A stretch of 64,000 bases of DNA from Tanypteryx hageni (GCA_028673005.1 CM054114.1:19334637-19398636), one strand, 5' to 3'. Shown: positions 12,116 through 24,812, numbered from the stretch's first letter. Numbers and translations: made by a program. The notes: generated by a model from the letters alone, not told the origin.

Positions 12116-13046
12116 TGCAATTAAATTGCGAACATTTAACAATTGAGCGTGTTGTGTTTGTCTTCGAGGTTCTGTTTATATAAGGTAAGGATGAATAAAG
12201 AAAATGACAAAGTGACTATAAAATCTTCTTTGACTTACAAAACGCGAAAATATTTATTCTTAAATTCAATTTCTTGGATGACGAAGACACGTAGAGAATT
12301 AAACATAGAGGCTTCACTGGAGCAATGACGAACGTGGTGTTAAAGTTTATTGAAAAGCACGTTTTGAAATGTCGTATAAATATTTAGCGATGTTGGTAAA
12401 TTGTTTAAAGTTCTTTGTTTCTATAGCGCGAATCATTTCGCGGTCTTAGCGATAAACACGTGGTTTTTTTGTTTCGTTTTTATTCGTGTTATTTATGAAA
12501 GCCGCTCTTAGATTATTTTATTCAATGAGTTCGACTTGTATTAAGTGTTTCTGTAAGCTTTTGCGAACCGCATGTTATTCTTTCTCACTTTTTATGATTC
12601 ATTTGTCGCGCGTGATTCGGTCTGGGGATAAAAGCTCCCTTTTAAGAATCGAACATTTTATGACTTCCAATCGTTCTGCTTTTCGTTCGGCTATAGCATC
12701 TAAAAATATGGATTTATTTATCGCCGTAAGGAAATCTCTTTTTCTCTTTGCATCCGTGATTTTTTCACGTCTGATACACACAAACGGCACAGCGCAATGC
12801 GTAAACAGGCCATTTTTCACTCAATTCGCTCTAGTTTTAATGCAAATAAATGTTTCCTGAGCCGCAGAATAAATTATAAGGAATCGATATTCCATTCCTA
12901 TTTTGTGATGTTTCCGTAATTAATAAACTATACCGAGTAGGAAATATCAGTAAATCTCGGAGGACTGGATTGCCTTTGTCCAAAAGAAAACGGTGCCCTA
13001 CATCTGCAGCAATAAACAGGGAGGCTCAGGAAATGCGAAATTAAAA
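12116..13046. other. No gene recognised
   Basis: Contains a 124-residue plus-strand frame (12,486-12,860) and an antisense 73-residue frame. Neither shows a recognisable domain, and no splice-site arrangement is convincing. Confidence 0.5.
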
Positions 13047-13350
13047 AAATATGAACCAAGATATCGATTAATATCGATGGAATGGAAATGGATTTTGTCG
13101 ACGAGGAGTATTTTTTTATTCCAACCGAAAATAAGCATGTATAGCTTAAAATGTCAAATGGTTACCAGCGTAAGTTCGTAAAACCTTCTAGGGCGTCGTC
13201 TTAAAAAATTACGAAGAAGTGCCGACTGCTGAAAGATAGCGATCTATAAAGCATCCACAATGGGCGTACACTAATTAAAAAATATTCCTCGTCAACAGAA
13301 TCCATTTCCATTCCATTGGCATTAATCGATGTCTTGGTCCACATTTTTTT
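13047..13350. mobile_element. MITE-like element with ~73-bp inverted arms
   Basis: The left arm (about 13,047-13,121) and right arm (about 13,275-13,350, reverse complement) share ACCAAGAnATCGATTAAT, GGAATGGAAATGGATT and CGACGAGGA/CAACGAGGA-type phrases with scattered mismatches. The loop between them is ~150 bp and has no coding potential. The right end abuts the ~540-bp repeat that begins at 13,351. The superfamily cannot be assigned and no clear target duplication is seen. Confidence 0.65.
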
Positions 13351-13876
13351 ACCTACTTTCCAGAATGGAAATAGGATTATAGTTTCGTCGTTGTGTCTGT
13401 CTTTCCCCTTATTAACTCTTTAGCCAATATACCGACATCTCTTGCTACTAGGGCTGACCTCCCAAGGGTAGTTTTTGTTGCGAAGATTGATAGTCCCGAG
13501 TTCGATTCCAGGAATTATCCTTCCAATTTGATTTACAGGAGAAATCTGAAATCCATCGTGCAGGGTAATTTTCTCTTGTACACATTAAAATTTCATAGAA
13601 TTGTAATATCGGTGCGGGATTTGTACTATTCTCTGAGGGAAGGAATGGAGATCGTAACTTTTGCAGTAGAATTTTGCTTATCGATGGTATTTCTTCGAAT
13701 TTCGCGTATATGCTGTCGTTTTTGCAGTTTTTATCACTCATTACGAGAGTTTCCATAGCAACAAGTATTGTTGGACTCGGATTTGGTATAGTCTAGTTGT
13801 CTAGTACATATACGCCACACAAATACGCGTGATCAATACAGTTTTCCGTTCTGATGTATTTATAATATTTTATAAC
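13351..13876 (+). mobile_element. ~530-bp SINE-like repeat, copy B
   Basis: Plus-strand counterpart of 4,866-5,418. Shared landmarks in order: CTACTTTCCAGAATGGAAAT, a TTAACTCTTTAGCCAAT phrase, CTCTTGCTAC, TTTTTGTTGCGAAGATTGA, box B GAGTTCGATTCC (13,498-13,509), AATCTGAAATCCATCGTGCA, GCTTATCGATnGTATTTCTT, CATTACGAGA and AATACGCGTGATCAAT. The 102-121-residue open frames within it are not genes. Boundaries come from where similarity to copy A ends. Confidence 0.65.
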
Positions 13877-16854
13877 GCTAAATTATGAAATTTTGGAACT
13901 CAAAGGGAAACTCATTCGCGGTTATTTTAATGCTAGTAAAGCCAATATAAGTATTAAATAAATGATTTAATGAAAAGTAGGCATCATAAGTTCCGTTTGG
14001 GTCATCTTGTTTTATTTAGCATTTTCTGGGCCTCCCTGTGCGTCGCTGCAGAGGTTGGGGACCTTTTTAGCTTTAAAATCGAACGTTCTCTTGCGATGTT
14101 ATTCTTTTATGCCCGCGTACTTTGCATGTTTTTCTCCTGTACCTCTTTCATCTCGTCCCCCGTGCCGCTTCCCAAAACCGCGTTCAGCGCGTGCCTTTCG
14201 AATGCCTCTAGCCCATTCGTCATAGCCGTTGACCTTTATAAGGGGCTAGGATGTGTGCCAACGGGTGTCGCGTCGATCGCGCAACCTTTTCTAAATTATT
14301 TAATGCCCTATGCATTCGCTTAGCGATCAAACCTAATTTTTCCCCTCACCCCATCCATTGGGATGTAATTAAGAGTCGTAATATTTTAATGTGATCATTT
14401 GTCATGCGGCGTGACAACCTTAATGGCCTACTCCATGACGCTCCACATTTCTCATGATAAACGCACGAATCGCAGGAGTTGCTTTTTATGGACGTGCTTA
14501 TCGATGGCCAAAGTTATTCCGGGCTAGTGTAATTGATAAAGTAGATTGTTGCAATATGCATGAAATGTGGGGAAATCCATTAATGTTACAAAGTAACTGT
14601 CTTCAGTGGTTACTGACCAATGTTAAATTCCATAAAAAACTAATTTATGATTCGTATTCTGGCCATATTTTTATTTAATTTCACAAGTTTTATAATTTAA
14701 ATTCTCTTGCGAGATTTATTCCCAAGCATGTACTCTGTAGACTACATTTCCTCACTTAATTACCCCATCATATTTTAAATAAAACTAAGTTGAATATATG
14801 CTTCAGCAGTTACTATGAACATTTTTTACTTTACAAATCAGGTATTTTTTTAATTTTAACTTGCAAGCACATATCAGATATACTAATTAGAAGAAGTGCA
14901 CGTTAATACCCCTATAGATTACTAATTTTTTGTGATCTCTAACTAAAAACAATTTTCGAAAAGAATAATCCCCGTTATGAGAGTGCGGTTCATGTAACAA
15001 ATGTGGGGCATGTTTGGGAAGACAACCTGCTCTTCGCGTTCTGCCCTTATTAGAGAGGATTAGCGTCCCTCGCTCGAACTCGAGTCCCGGACCCTTTCTC
15101 GGTGTAGTCTACCCTCACAGCGGGTGGCGATACCTCTCACTCTCCCTTCAGTTTCATTCGTAGATTTCGTAGATTGAACTCAAGGTTGCGGCTTCTTGAG
15201 AAATATAGATCGGAATGTCTAAAAGACGAGGTTGTAGGAATAATTGAAGCACCAACGTATATATAGGTGCAGTGAATTTCAAAAGTCGATCGACAAACTT
15301 GCGTTCTTTCCAGAAATCGTATTTCAACTCTCGCATAGCTTGAATATTCCATGACGACCGGTAATTACAAATACACTCAATCTTCATATTAGCCTAAAGT
15401 CTTGAAGTACTTTCAAACATTAGGTTTCACGCGTTTAAAGATATCATAAATCGAGGAAATTCACGTTTCAATCTTAGTCGCCATATGTAGTTAGTGTAGT
15501 TTGTATTAAATACATTTTAACTTTTCGAAGACAATGACCGGTACTACTGTGGCCGTATCCAGTTCGAATCTTTTGACAGCTCGCCAGAGAGAACCACAAC
15601 AGCTGCGAAGTTGCAGTTGGTATAAAAAGCTTATTAATTCGCAAAAAATCTTTAAGCATCCCCTTGAAATACTGATCAGGCTCCGGGGTTCGAATTCTGG
15701 GGCAATATTAATATTGGCTTTTAACAGAAAGTTCGTGAGTGTATAAAATAAGTAGGGAATTCGCGGAATCTTATAGATATATCGATGACGCATTCTGGGA
15801 CATCGTTGTATTTTCCGACGAGAAAAATTTTAGAAGTAATCAGCTAGATAAATTGGAACTCATTACTAGTACATGTAGTGCAAATGTTTAGGTTAACATT
15901 TTCCAATATAATATTTCTATTGTGTGTATTTTTTAAAGATACGAACAGCGCCACATTATCCAAAAAAATAACCCTGGGCATATTAGCATGGGGTTCTGGG
16001 GAGTGATGTCGGCAGCTGGTCCAGGACCTTTGGTCCGACAATAATTCAAAATTTAGTAAGCTCCATGAGGGCAAGAATTATGTCTGTGGTTGAGAACGAT
16101 GGAAATCCTACAAAATATTAAAGTTTTATGATTTAATGTTTGTATCTTCATTTCTAAATCCAGAGTTCCTCACCATTCCTGAATCCTTGGATACAAAAAA
16201 AATTATATTTACGAGAAGTTATCATATTAATTTCTGTTTACGTACTCCAATGAGTATCACTCTCTCTGCGGTACCAATTCCATTTTGAGTGTAAGTGGCA
16301 ATTGAATGACACACAATGTATTTTCTTCTCCCAAAAATCCCGTTATTTTTTTTTCCTCTGAAGGAAATGAATTGACGAGTTATTCCGGGTAGTTCTCAGG
16401 GTGAAGATGATGATCCGAGAAAGCCAATACATTCAGATCCCCCATTTGACTCTAGCCCACGGTTCTACCGCAGTATGTGTGTTAGCGCAATCTTTCCAAG
16501 TAGTATATTGTAAAGCTCGCGCGTACGGACACCACCATGATTTCCCTTTAGAAACTGAGGTGAAAATATTCTTTAGTATAATGCCGACGTGAAGTTTATT
16601 TTGCATAGAATGAAATTGAATATACTACTGGTAAATTATTACCTATACATAAAAGCTGATTCCGTATGTCCTTTTCCCCGACCTCCAAAAAAGTCGATCA
16701 TTTTCAAGGAGATGTAGGAGCCTCTCCTCTTCTATGAAAAAATCTTAAAACTTGAAAATTCGTGTTCAAGGGTCCACAAAATAATAAAAATATCATTTAA
16801 CTGCTGTAGATATTAACAAATATATACGGTTTCTTAGAATGTGAATCAAAAGTT
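13877..16854. other. No gene recognised
   Basis: Includes frames at 13,970-14,323 (117 residues, hydrophobic and Ser-rich), 14,454-14,678 and 15,506-15,793. None has an identifiable domain. A tRNA-box-B-like GGGTTCGAATTC at about 15,687 lacks a matching box A. Positions 15,281-15,302 are one arm of a 22-bp inverted match to 18,261-18,282. Confidence 0.45.
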
Positions 16855-16857
16855 TCA

Positions 16858-16925
16858 ATTGGTGTAGCGGTTAGCTTCCTTGATGCGGGACACCAGGTAT
16901 CGAGTCTCTCTTGAGGCGATTTTAA
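16858..16925 (+). mobile_element. tRNA-derived SINE head (fragment)
   Basis: Has a good box A, TGGTGTAGCGG (16,860-16,870), followed 26 nt later by a box-B-like GGTATCGAGTCTC (16,897-16,909). Box spacing fits RNA polymerase III promoters of tRNA-derived SINEs. The rest does not fold into a clear cloverleaf and no 3' boundary is visible, so it is not called a tRNA gene. Confidence 0.45.
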
Positions 16926-17494
16926 TTTCATTATTTTTATTTATACTATACTTTAGAGAGAATAAAACTTCACAAGAAGTTGTTCATCCGAAGTATTGGA
17001 TGTTTTTCTCACTATCTCATCCATATATATTTTCCGTCATTTTTGACGGGTTAACACCTAGTCAGTACATAAACAATAAGCAGTTCTCCGAAACCAGAAA
17101 AAAACACGCACATGCTTCTAGAGAGCCATAGCCCACATCCATTATTTAAACCAAAGTTTCCTTTAGGATGTGGGTTGAGTCACATTTGGTCTTTCCTTCA
17201 GACCTTAGCATTAGGAAGACGACTGTTCTTCATTCAATTTCGGTCTACGGCCAAGCGAAGGAAATCTGCGGCCTTTTCTTCTTCCCCCCTCATACGCTTG
17301 AGTTTTCAAAACAACTACCCACACCGCCCTTCCTCATACTCACTCCAAGTCAAATATTTTCGACAGTAATCTAAATGGACGGAATTTTCCCGATTTTACC
17401 CCCAAATCTAGATGAATGAAATGAACGCCCCAAGAGCCTCCGAGTGAGACGCGTAACACAAACAAAAACATCGGGACACTTGGGAGCTCAAATA

Positions 17495-17560
17495 GGATTT
17501 GAACCCGGGGCTACTACGTCGTGGACCCATTCGATAGCCTCGGTCTTCTCCTACCACCTG
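17495..17560 (-). mobile_element. tRNA-derived SINE head (fragment)
   Basis: On the minus strand CCCGGGTTCAAATCC (17,498-17,512) matches the box B consensus GGTTCRANNCC exactly, and GGCTATCGAATGGG upstream resembles box A. The sequence between fits a decayed tRNA anticodon arm. No acceptor-stem pairing was found. It most likely marks a SINE rather than a tRNA gene. Confidence 0.45.
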
Positions 17561-18258
17561 TGGTTGTTTTAAGTTTTACATGTGAACTTGGTTTGAAATA
17601 TATTTATGGTAGCTGCAATTGTATGTGCTTATTAATAAAAATATGGTTGTTCGTACAAGAAATTTGAACACTATTGCTTGATTATTCGCGAAGACGAAAA
17701 TTTGTGAAATACGGTTTACTTAGGGATTTCTCCGTGAAATTAAATTGCATGGAATGTAAAATAAGCAGAAAATGCACGCAGAAAATATGGCCAGAATCGT
17801 AGTACCCTGGCCTGCAGGAAAATGAAAGCATTCTTTTTTTTACTCTCAAAAAGGCGGCACGCTATAAGCACAAATTTAGTTTTCGTCGAAGAGTTTCTTA
17901 TTCCAGGTATTTTCTTTTCATAGTCTTTCACTGAAAAATATCGCAACTATGAAACTGAGTATTTAATATCCGTTTATATTTATGCCGCTTAATAAATTGT
18001 TACGTTGGTTTCTAATTTATTCGCTTCTTTGGGTCTAAATTGCGTTATACACAAAAAACCTTCGAACTACGCAGCGCAATTTTTTAACTCATTGCTTTTC
18101 CGATTTATTTAAAAAGGTTGAACGAAGGTTCTTGCTGCTACATTTCTTAAAATTTACCACATTACTATTTGAATTTTCCTCGTGACAGTCGTGATCTAAG
18201 AGTCCTTTACAAACAGATACGAAATTAAATTCTCCTAAGTCCCGAAAGTGGCGCCGCT
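17561..18258. other. No gene recognised
   Basis: AT-rich DNA with no coding motif, repeat boundary or RNA gene that I can support. Confidence 0.5.
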
Positions 18259-18259
18259 C

Positions 18260-18560
18260 CGTTTGTCGATCGACTTTTGAAAGTGACTGTACACATCTAC
18301 ATGTTACCCTGCAATTCACCTAATTGGTGGGTGGTAGGGGGTGCAATGCACCAAAACCTACCTAAAGGCTTTCTATCGCAGGTTGAAATTTTATATTGTG
18401 ATCTCGTATTGTCCTCGGAAAGAACGAGCCTAGATAACGCTCCGTCCTACAATCGATCTCACGTATCTTATCGTCACGGTCATTTCTACTTATATCTCAG
18501 CCTATTCACAACATATCGTGATCGTTCGGAACGTTAAATTGAACAGTGGTACTTAATAGC
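18260..18560 (+). repeat. Fragment of a dispersed arthropod-type repeat
   Basis: Begins with a 22-bp stretch (18,261-18,282) found exactly, in reverse complement, at 15,281-15,302. Downstream phrases CATCTACATGTTACCCTGCA, AATTCACCTAATTGG and ACGTATCTTATCGTCACGGT resemble a repeat that is common in insect genomes. That identification rests on memory of the motif, not a search. Confidence 0.35.
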
Positions 18561-19339
18561 TCATCAGGAAGATCATTAACGCATTTGAGCAATAAACGTA
18601 ATGCGGACAAGTTGAGGCCGTATGACTTGGGAAACTATTTAGAAAACCAATTCGGCAGGCGATGATGACAACATAATTATTTACGTATGACGCACATGCG
18701 AAGATCAAAATTATCCCTTCCTCCCTACTTACTTTCTCACATGTATAATACTGCTGGAAATGACATCACGGGAGTTGCATTCCGTGAGCTTCTATTGATA
18801 AATCGCCGCTAATGACTGCTGATGTGTAGCTGATATGCATATCTGGTCTATTTTGCCATTTTTGGCTAATGGAGAAGCATAGTTTATCAATTATCACGCC
18901 GCGTAAAATCCAGCTTAGGTAAAAGGTCCTACATTATGCAGGTCATTCCAGAATTTCGATTTCCGGACTCGCGTCTAAAATTTCCCGGAAATGGACCGCA
19001 TTTGCTCCTTCATAGGTTTATGTCGAACTCTTGTTTTGCTGTTTATACAAGGAAATCAGCCCGTTCATTAAGTAATGTTTATTTATATTAATAGAAAATA
19101 ATATATGTATACACTGATCACGAAATATTTTAATGAAAATCAATAGAAGGAAACTACGAGAGAAACGATGCAGGATGGAATTGTTCCATGGCGTAGAGAA
19201 ATATAAATAGGAGTCTTAGTAAAGGCCGTCGGAATGACGTAAATGTATAGGTTAGGTATCGGCCGCTAATGCCCGGCGAACCACATGCGGCCCGCTAACC
19301 TGTGATGAGGAAGCGCTCCGTGAAATTTAAATCTGACTG
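18561..19339. other. No gene recognised
   Basis: Nothing supportable by eye; mixed-composition intergenic or intronic DNA. Confidence 0.45.
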
Positions 19340-19590
19340 CAGTCAAACCCCGATTTAGTGTCCCCATTTGTCCATCACTCACATTGGCGGCAAATCGAGC
19401 TATATGCTTGCTCTATGTAATCACGAGATGGAATATAAAGAAGATAAAAGGGCTCAATATGACGTATTAATAAGAAGAGGAAAGAATACCCAATTCCCAA
19501 ACTCTATATGCGCACGCAATTTGATCATAAGTTGGAAGTTCTGTTCACGACGATGGCTGTATGCGGGGGTGGCTATATATTGTATTTGGC
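19340..19590 (+). mobile_element. Tigger/pogo-like MITE, partial copy
   Basis: Left end CAGTCAAACCCCGATTTAGT corresponds to CAGTCAGACCTCGATTTAGA at 43,745. Internal agreement continues through CCATCACTCACATTGGCG, AGCTATATGCTTGCTCTATG and GGAAGTTCTGTTCACGACGA. The right inverted end (TAAATCGGGG...) seen in the 43.7-kb copy is missing, so this copy is 3'-degraded or interrupted. Confidence 0.55.
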
Positions 19591-22500
19591 TAATTAAAAT
19601 CATGTCCAAGAAGTCTTAAAACCAGGAAGTTTAGATTTGATTGACTTAAGATACCGTTAAATGTTATCTCAGCCCGCGAAAGCTCTTAACAACCAGAAAT
19701 GCGGCTCTGAAAGCTGGAGAGGATGCCCACTCTTGCCTTTCTGGGCCATATGAGGAATAATAGTTTTAAAAACCCAATTCAGATGAGTTCAGAATTACAT
19801 CCGTAACGTTTGCACCGTTACTAGTCAGGAATCGGAAATCATTTTTACAACGAGTTAGGAATCGGGTTCCTTCGCCGTGAATACCGATGAAAGTTACCTC
19901 ATTTACACGCCCAAAGTTTCGCTCCCCTTTTTTATACTTCGACGAACTTCCGCGTGCAAAATTTTTGGCGATAGGAATGCTTCCTCGGGGCCTTGCCCCC
20001 GGCCCCGTAAGTTTCTCAAAGAGGAATTTTCCAAAAGCGTTTTAAGCTTTGTCGATTTTTATCCCGACGTGCCGCACCTCCAGCGCGAGACTTCTGAAGA
20101 AGAAGAAAAAAAAACACACGGCACGTATAAAGTTCGCTCTCGGTAAAATAAACGCCATTCTTCGCTGCTCCCGCGGAAGGGTAAGGAATCAGGTCACGTT
20201 TAAATATTAGCGAGCGCAGTGAAACCCCTTGTGGTGCTGGAACCGATCTTGTAAGTCTGCGCGACCCTTTGGATATGTGAGTGAGTGTGCATGGAGGCGC
20301 TTCGACGTTTCGTCTCTGGATTGTTGCCAGGATGCTGTGTCAAAAGAGTGGGACTTCATACGTGTATCGTGAGTGATGTGTGTGTGTGTCGCACGGTACT
20401 AGCAATAACGGTGCAATGTCACACGGCCGGCTTCTAGTCTAGAGGTAAAAATGATGATGATGATGACGGCAAGTGGGTCCTGAAGGTGGGGAAAGATTTT
20501 GCACGCGTTGGGTGGAGTTAAGAAGTGGGGGGAGGGATAGGGAGCGAAGGAGAATGCGAGTGGCAAGGACACTCGCCACTTGAAAACAAAGGAATGTCAA
20601 TAAGCCGGCGTTCCGTTGTTATATGTTTTTCTTTTAACGGTGGAAATTTTCTCTGGTAAGAAGGGCGAAAAAGGGCTCGCCGTGTCATAGTTTTAAAAAA
20701 ATCACTTCTTTTCCCCTCGTTATGTAAACCTTACCGGCGAGTCTACTCTAAAGCAGAATTAGCGTTGTCATTATGTACGGCCCACCTTCGGTACGTCTGT
20801 TTATTTGTTTGTTACATATTTTCTTTGTGGATGTTTTCTTTTTTCAAACACGTTTTTCCGCGCCCGGGATTTGTAAAATTATCAGCTCGCGAGTGTTTCA
20901 GACTTCGCCATGCGCTTCAAAAGTATGTTTCCCTTTGAGAACATGCTGATTTTTTTGGAGGGATACGCCAAACTTCGCGACGATATTTCGGGGAAAGAAT
21001 TATTAAACGCTCAAAAAGAGAGCAAGTTTTCGAGAGGATGATCGGAAATCTCTGATGAGCACGTATAAATTTACAGGTTTGATCTATTTTCCATCTGAGA
21101 GTTGGTGGATAATTATACGCATACACTTTACTGGGCTATTTTTCTAAAATCCTTTCCGTGATGCATAAACTTGCAAAATTATTAGATTTCCGTGGTGATA
21201 ATTCCGAGTGTGCTTCACAGTTTCGTGCTATGGAAACTTCTTCCTTGGGAAATTTATTAAGTAACATTTGCGAAAAAATTATTTACAGGTCTATTATTTT
21301 CTGTGCTGTAAGAAATGGTTAATGAATAAAAGCCATCTTCTCATTATCTCAATGGAAGTAATTCTGGTCGGTTAACATGTAATAAAATATAAAAATATAT
21401 ATAATGTGCTAGATTATAGCTTACGGATTAGCAATTTCATTATTAAAATGTTATATATTGATTTTTACAATCTTTTGACGTTACTTGTGATTTTACAAGC
21501 TTGGATGCGATATTTTATCCTCGTAACAAGAATTTTATTGGAAATATCGATTAAAATATAGATTACTGAGTTTCTTACGGTTCTTTATGTAATTATATTA
21601 CCTTTCGTATTTTCTGATGATATGAGGCGCTCATAAATCAATAATGATATTTTTTATGCGCAGGATAACTTTACAACAGGAAATGTTTCTGCTCAAATTT
21701 TTCTTAGTTTTTTCTGTCCTAAAAGCATTTTTTCTCTTAGTGGTTACAACTTTCATTTATTATTAACCTACCTTTTGAGCCAAATGTTAATAATTCGTAT
21801 CTGATCGATTATAATGCCAGAAAACGTTCCTGGAAAGACATATCGGCATATCCTAAATGCACTAAAGCAAGTGAAATTCCATTTACCACTGAAAAAATCC
21901 ATTTTTAATACGACAGTGAATGCAGAATCCTGGAGATCAACAATAAGTAGTGAACTATTCATGGCGCATAAAATTTTTTACCGCCGAATATCTTGATATG
22001 AGCCTTATCGTCCAAAACCATAGAAAATATTTTGGGCTTTTGAACGTATTAACAAAATATAAATGCCAAATGCAAGCGAATTCGGCGATTGATTTTCTGT
22101 TTTGTTTTTGGGACGATATTAATGAAAAATGAATAAAAATTAATTTCGAACATTTTAAATAGTGATTGCGATGAAAAGCGGATTACGCGCCTTTCCCGCG
22201 TACCGAGCTCGATTTAAAACAAACTTGGTCGACCGGCAACGAAACGAAAAAGAAAAACGCTTCGATTTACAAATGCGGCTTTGTTCGTAAGCTAGACACG
22301 CCTCCAATTGCCCCGATTAAAAAAATTAGACCTATCTCCCCATATAAATCAATCCGTCTATCTAAATTGAACGGCACGAACGGGATGATTTAAAATCGCT
22401 CGCCAAACGCTATTCGTCATTTTTAAGAGTCGAGAAAAAGTGACGAATCTCCGTCGTGGCGCATCTGAACTCAGCCCGGCGCAATCAAGAACTTAATTTT

Positions 22501-24752
22501 CGAACGGAATTCTCATTTGGAAAAATGTTTTTTTTTGCGTCAGATGCTACTCCCAAAAAGAAATGGAAGATCGCGGTTAAACTTGCGCATTATTAATACA
22601 ATTCAAATTAACACGATTTTAGAATTTATATACAGCTCTCTCCCGGGAGTGGACGGATTTAAATATTGTTTTTTAGAGCGTGACGTGGCGATTTCGATTT
22701 TATCCTAAATTGTTTTTTTTTAAAGTCTCGTGGCAAATTCGTTTTATTTTTCGTAATGCTAATGTAACACAAGCGGAATCCATCGAAGTAACATGTTTCT
22801 AAAAACACTTTCCCGCGTTACTGAGCCTGCGCACTCCTGGATGAATAATTCATTCGTATTGTACGATTGCTGACACAATTGTTCAGTTAATGGCTCACCT
22901 GTATACTACTTTATGTTGAGCACGATTGATTTGCACAATTGATTTTCCATCAATGGAAAAAAGGTAGTATCCGATGTTTTTAAATGCACTGGACTCGACG
23001 TGACGAACCGGTTCTGATATATAAGGAACTATAGTTACGAATTTGGTTTCGTTTAGTACAAGATGGGCACCGCTTGGTTCTACCTCAATCTACGCATTAA
23101 GCAAAAAAATTATCTATGTTGTTCAAGTTTCGTGTAACTGGGAATCTTTTCAAACTTTCAATCTTTTATTTATATATTGCATAATGGAACGTGCTGCAAA
23201 GCGTTAGCTAGGTAAACATGCCTCGTTTTTTTCCTTTCTCTTCCGTTTTACTGGTAAAAAATGTAGTTTATCTTATTCAAGCAAATTGTAAAATTACAAG
23301 TTTTCAAGCCACATCATATCTTAGTTATAGGGTTTACAAAAATTACCATTATTAGCATCAAATACTTATACTCTCCTTCTTCATCTACGTCAATATCGCA
23401 CATTTTCTCGTTATGATAATTAGAAATATCTTGCGATTTAATGCGATAAATATATTCAGGAGCTTCAAGACGCAACGCATGATGAAAAGCGCATAAAAAT
23501 TCATATTTGACAAAACGGTTCCTCGACGCCATTTCCTTCCGTATCTAGACGGCGGATTTAAGAAAAAAGAAGAATTCATTCGACGAAGTTAATTTTTTTT
23601 TTAGAATTTGACTACCAAATCGCATGAGCCAATTTTTCTTCTTTTTCTCCTAGATAGAAACGTTTCCCTTCTCTCGTAGGTGTTTCGTTTAATTTTGTCG
23701 TCGCAATTTCCATAAACCTCTTATGCCGGAGTTTTTAATCATTCAACCAAATACAGGCGAGGATATTTTTGACATTCATTTCAAAATGAACCATTGACTT
23801 TTTTAACTGCGAGTCCTCTGTCAGCCAATTGACTTCAGAATTATTTTTAGATTAATTTTCTATAAAATATCCTTTGCCACACATTAGTATTCCGTTTCAT
23901 TTTTGATATTTTTCAAGTTAGAATCACTGACATTTCTAGAGTTAGCTTTTCTTCTTGAAATGTTCTTTCGAGACATTTTGTGACCTTCTACAATGTCGTT
24001 TTCATTTTTGTAGCACTAATTACACCCTTTGATTTCTGTTAAAATTATGCAAAACTAGTTATTATGCGATTAAAAGTTAGTTTTTTACATAATTTTTTGC
24101 ACAAGCTATTTCTTTTGGATGAAACGTTCTCTCACATTAGGTGGATGTAACTTAGCTTTACTAAATAGAAATTTTCTTTCTCAAGGTATTTTTTCCTATC
24201 CTTAAAAAGAATAAACCTTTAGTTTGTTGAAGAGTCTTAAAATATTCTTCAATACACATTTGGTATCTGCTGCTCCTGATAATAATTCGCCAACTCTTAA
24301 TTATTTTAAAAGCAATTTGCGATTGGCTAGATAGACATAGTGGCAATACATTATTCTTAAAAACTGGAGAAGAGAATATGGGCTACGAATAACATTTAGG
24401 GAAACATAGGCAACTCTAAACCACGATCTATTTGTCTTAAAAATTGGACTTAATTATTAATTATTGCCGACTTCCTCACTAGTCGCATTGTTTACAATCT
24501 TGAGAAGAAACGAAGTTGGTGTCTAAAAACTGCCCTCAACTAAATTTTGTTTTACGAAAAAGATACTCCTAATCGGTTGCACAGAAGGTAAGAAGAAATA
24601 CTTTTACTGAAGATCGATGATATAAAGACTCCGAAGTTCACACACATCTAACTCGGAAAGAAATTTGGACACGACAGTCCCCTCCCGCGAAAACTCTGCC
24701 ATCGACGCCGATTAACAAAAGAAGGCCGATCTCTTTTCTCTCCCTTCCGAAG
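19591..24752. other. No gene or bounded repeat recognised over ~5 kb
   Basis: Small features only: an (ATG)n run near 20,453-20,467, a (TG)n run near 20,377-20,388, and a GA-rich patch near 20,095-20,115. Frames of 60-89 residues lack recognisable domains. Weak similarity between about 20,870-21,090 and 21,170-21,310 may be an old tandem duplication. Confidence 0.45.
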
Positions 24753-24812
24753 CGAGAAAGAGAGAGAGAGAGCATACACGCGCGCTCTCTCTCTCTCTCT
24801 CTCTCTCTCCTA
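24753..24812. repeat. Self-complementary GA/TC microsatellite hairpin
   Basis: A (GA)n run (about 24,755-24,771) is followed, after a short CATACACGCGC spacer, by a longer (CT)n run (about 24,783-24,810). The arms can pair into a hairpin. In insects GAGAG runs are binding sites for GAGA-factor-type proteins, but no promoter or gene is evident next to it. Confidence 0.9.

Noticed and set aside
13393..13758. 121-residue plus-strand frame
   Set aside because: Lies wholly in a dispersed repeat whose other copy (5 kb) does not keep the frame open.
15670..15705. SINE/tRNA box B (GGGTTCGAATTC)
   Set aside because: No box A at a suitable distance upstream and no homologous copy in the window.
17498..17545. 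tRNA gene on the minus strand
   Set aside because: Box B is perfect but no acceptor-stem or anticodon-stem pairing could be drawn; a SINE head fits better.
20870..21310. Possible old tandem duplication (~300 bp)
   Set aside because: Only scattered short matches by eye; not distinguishable from chance without alignment.
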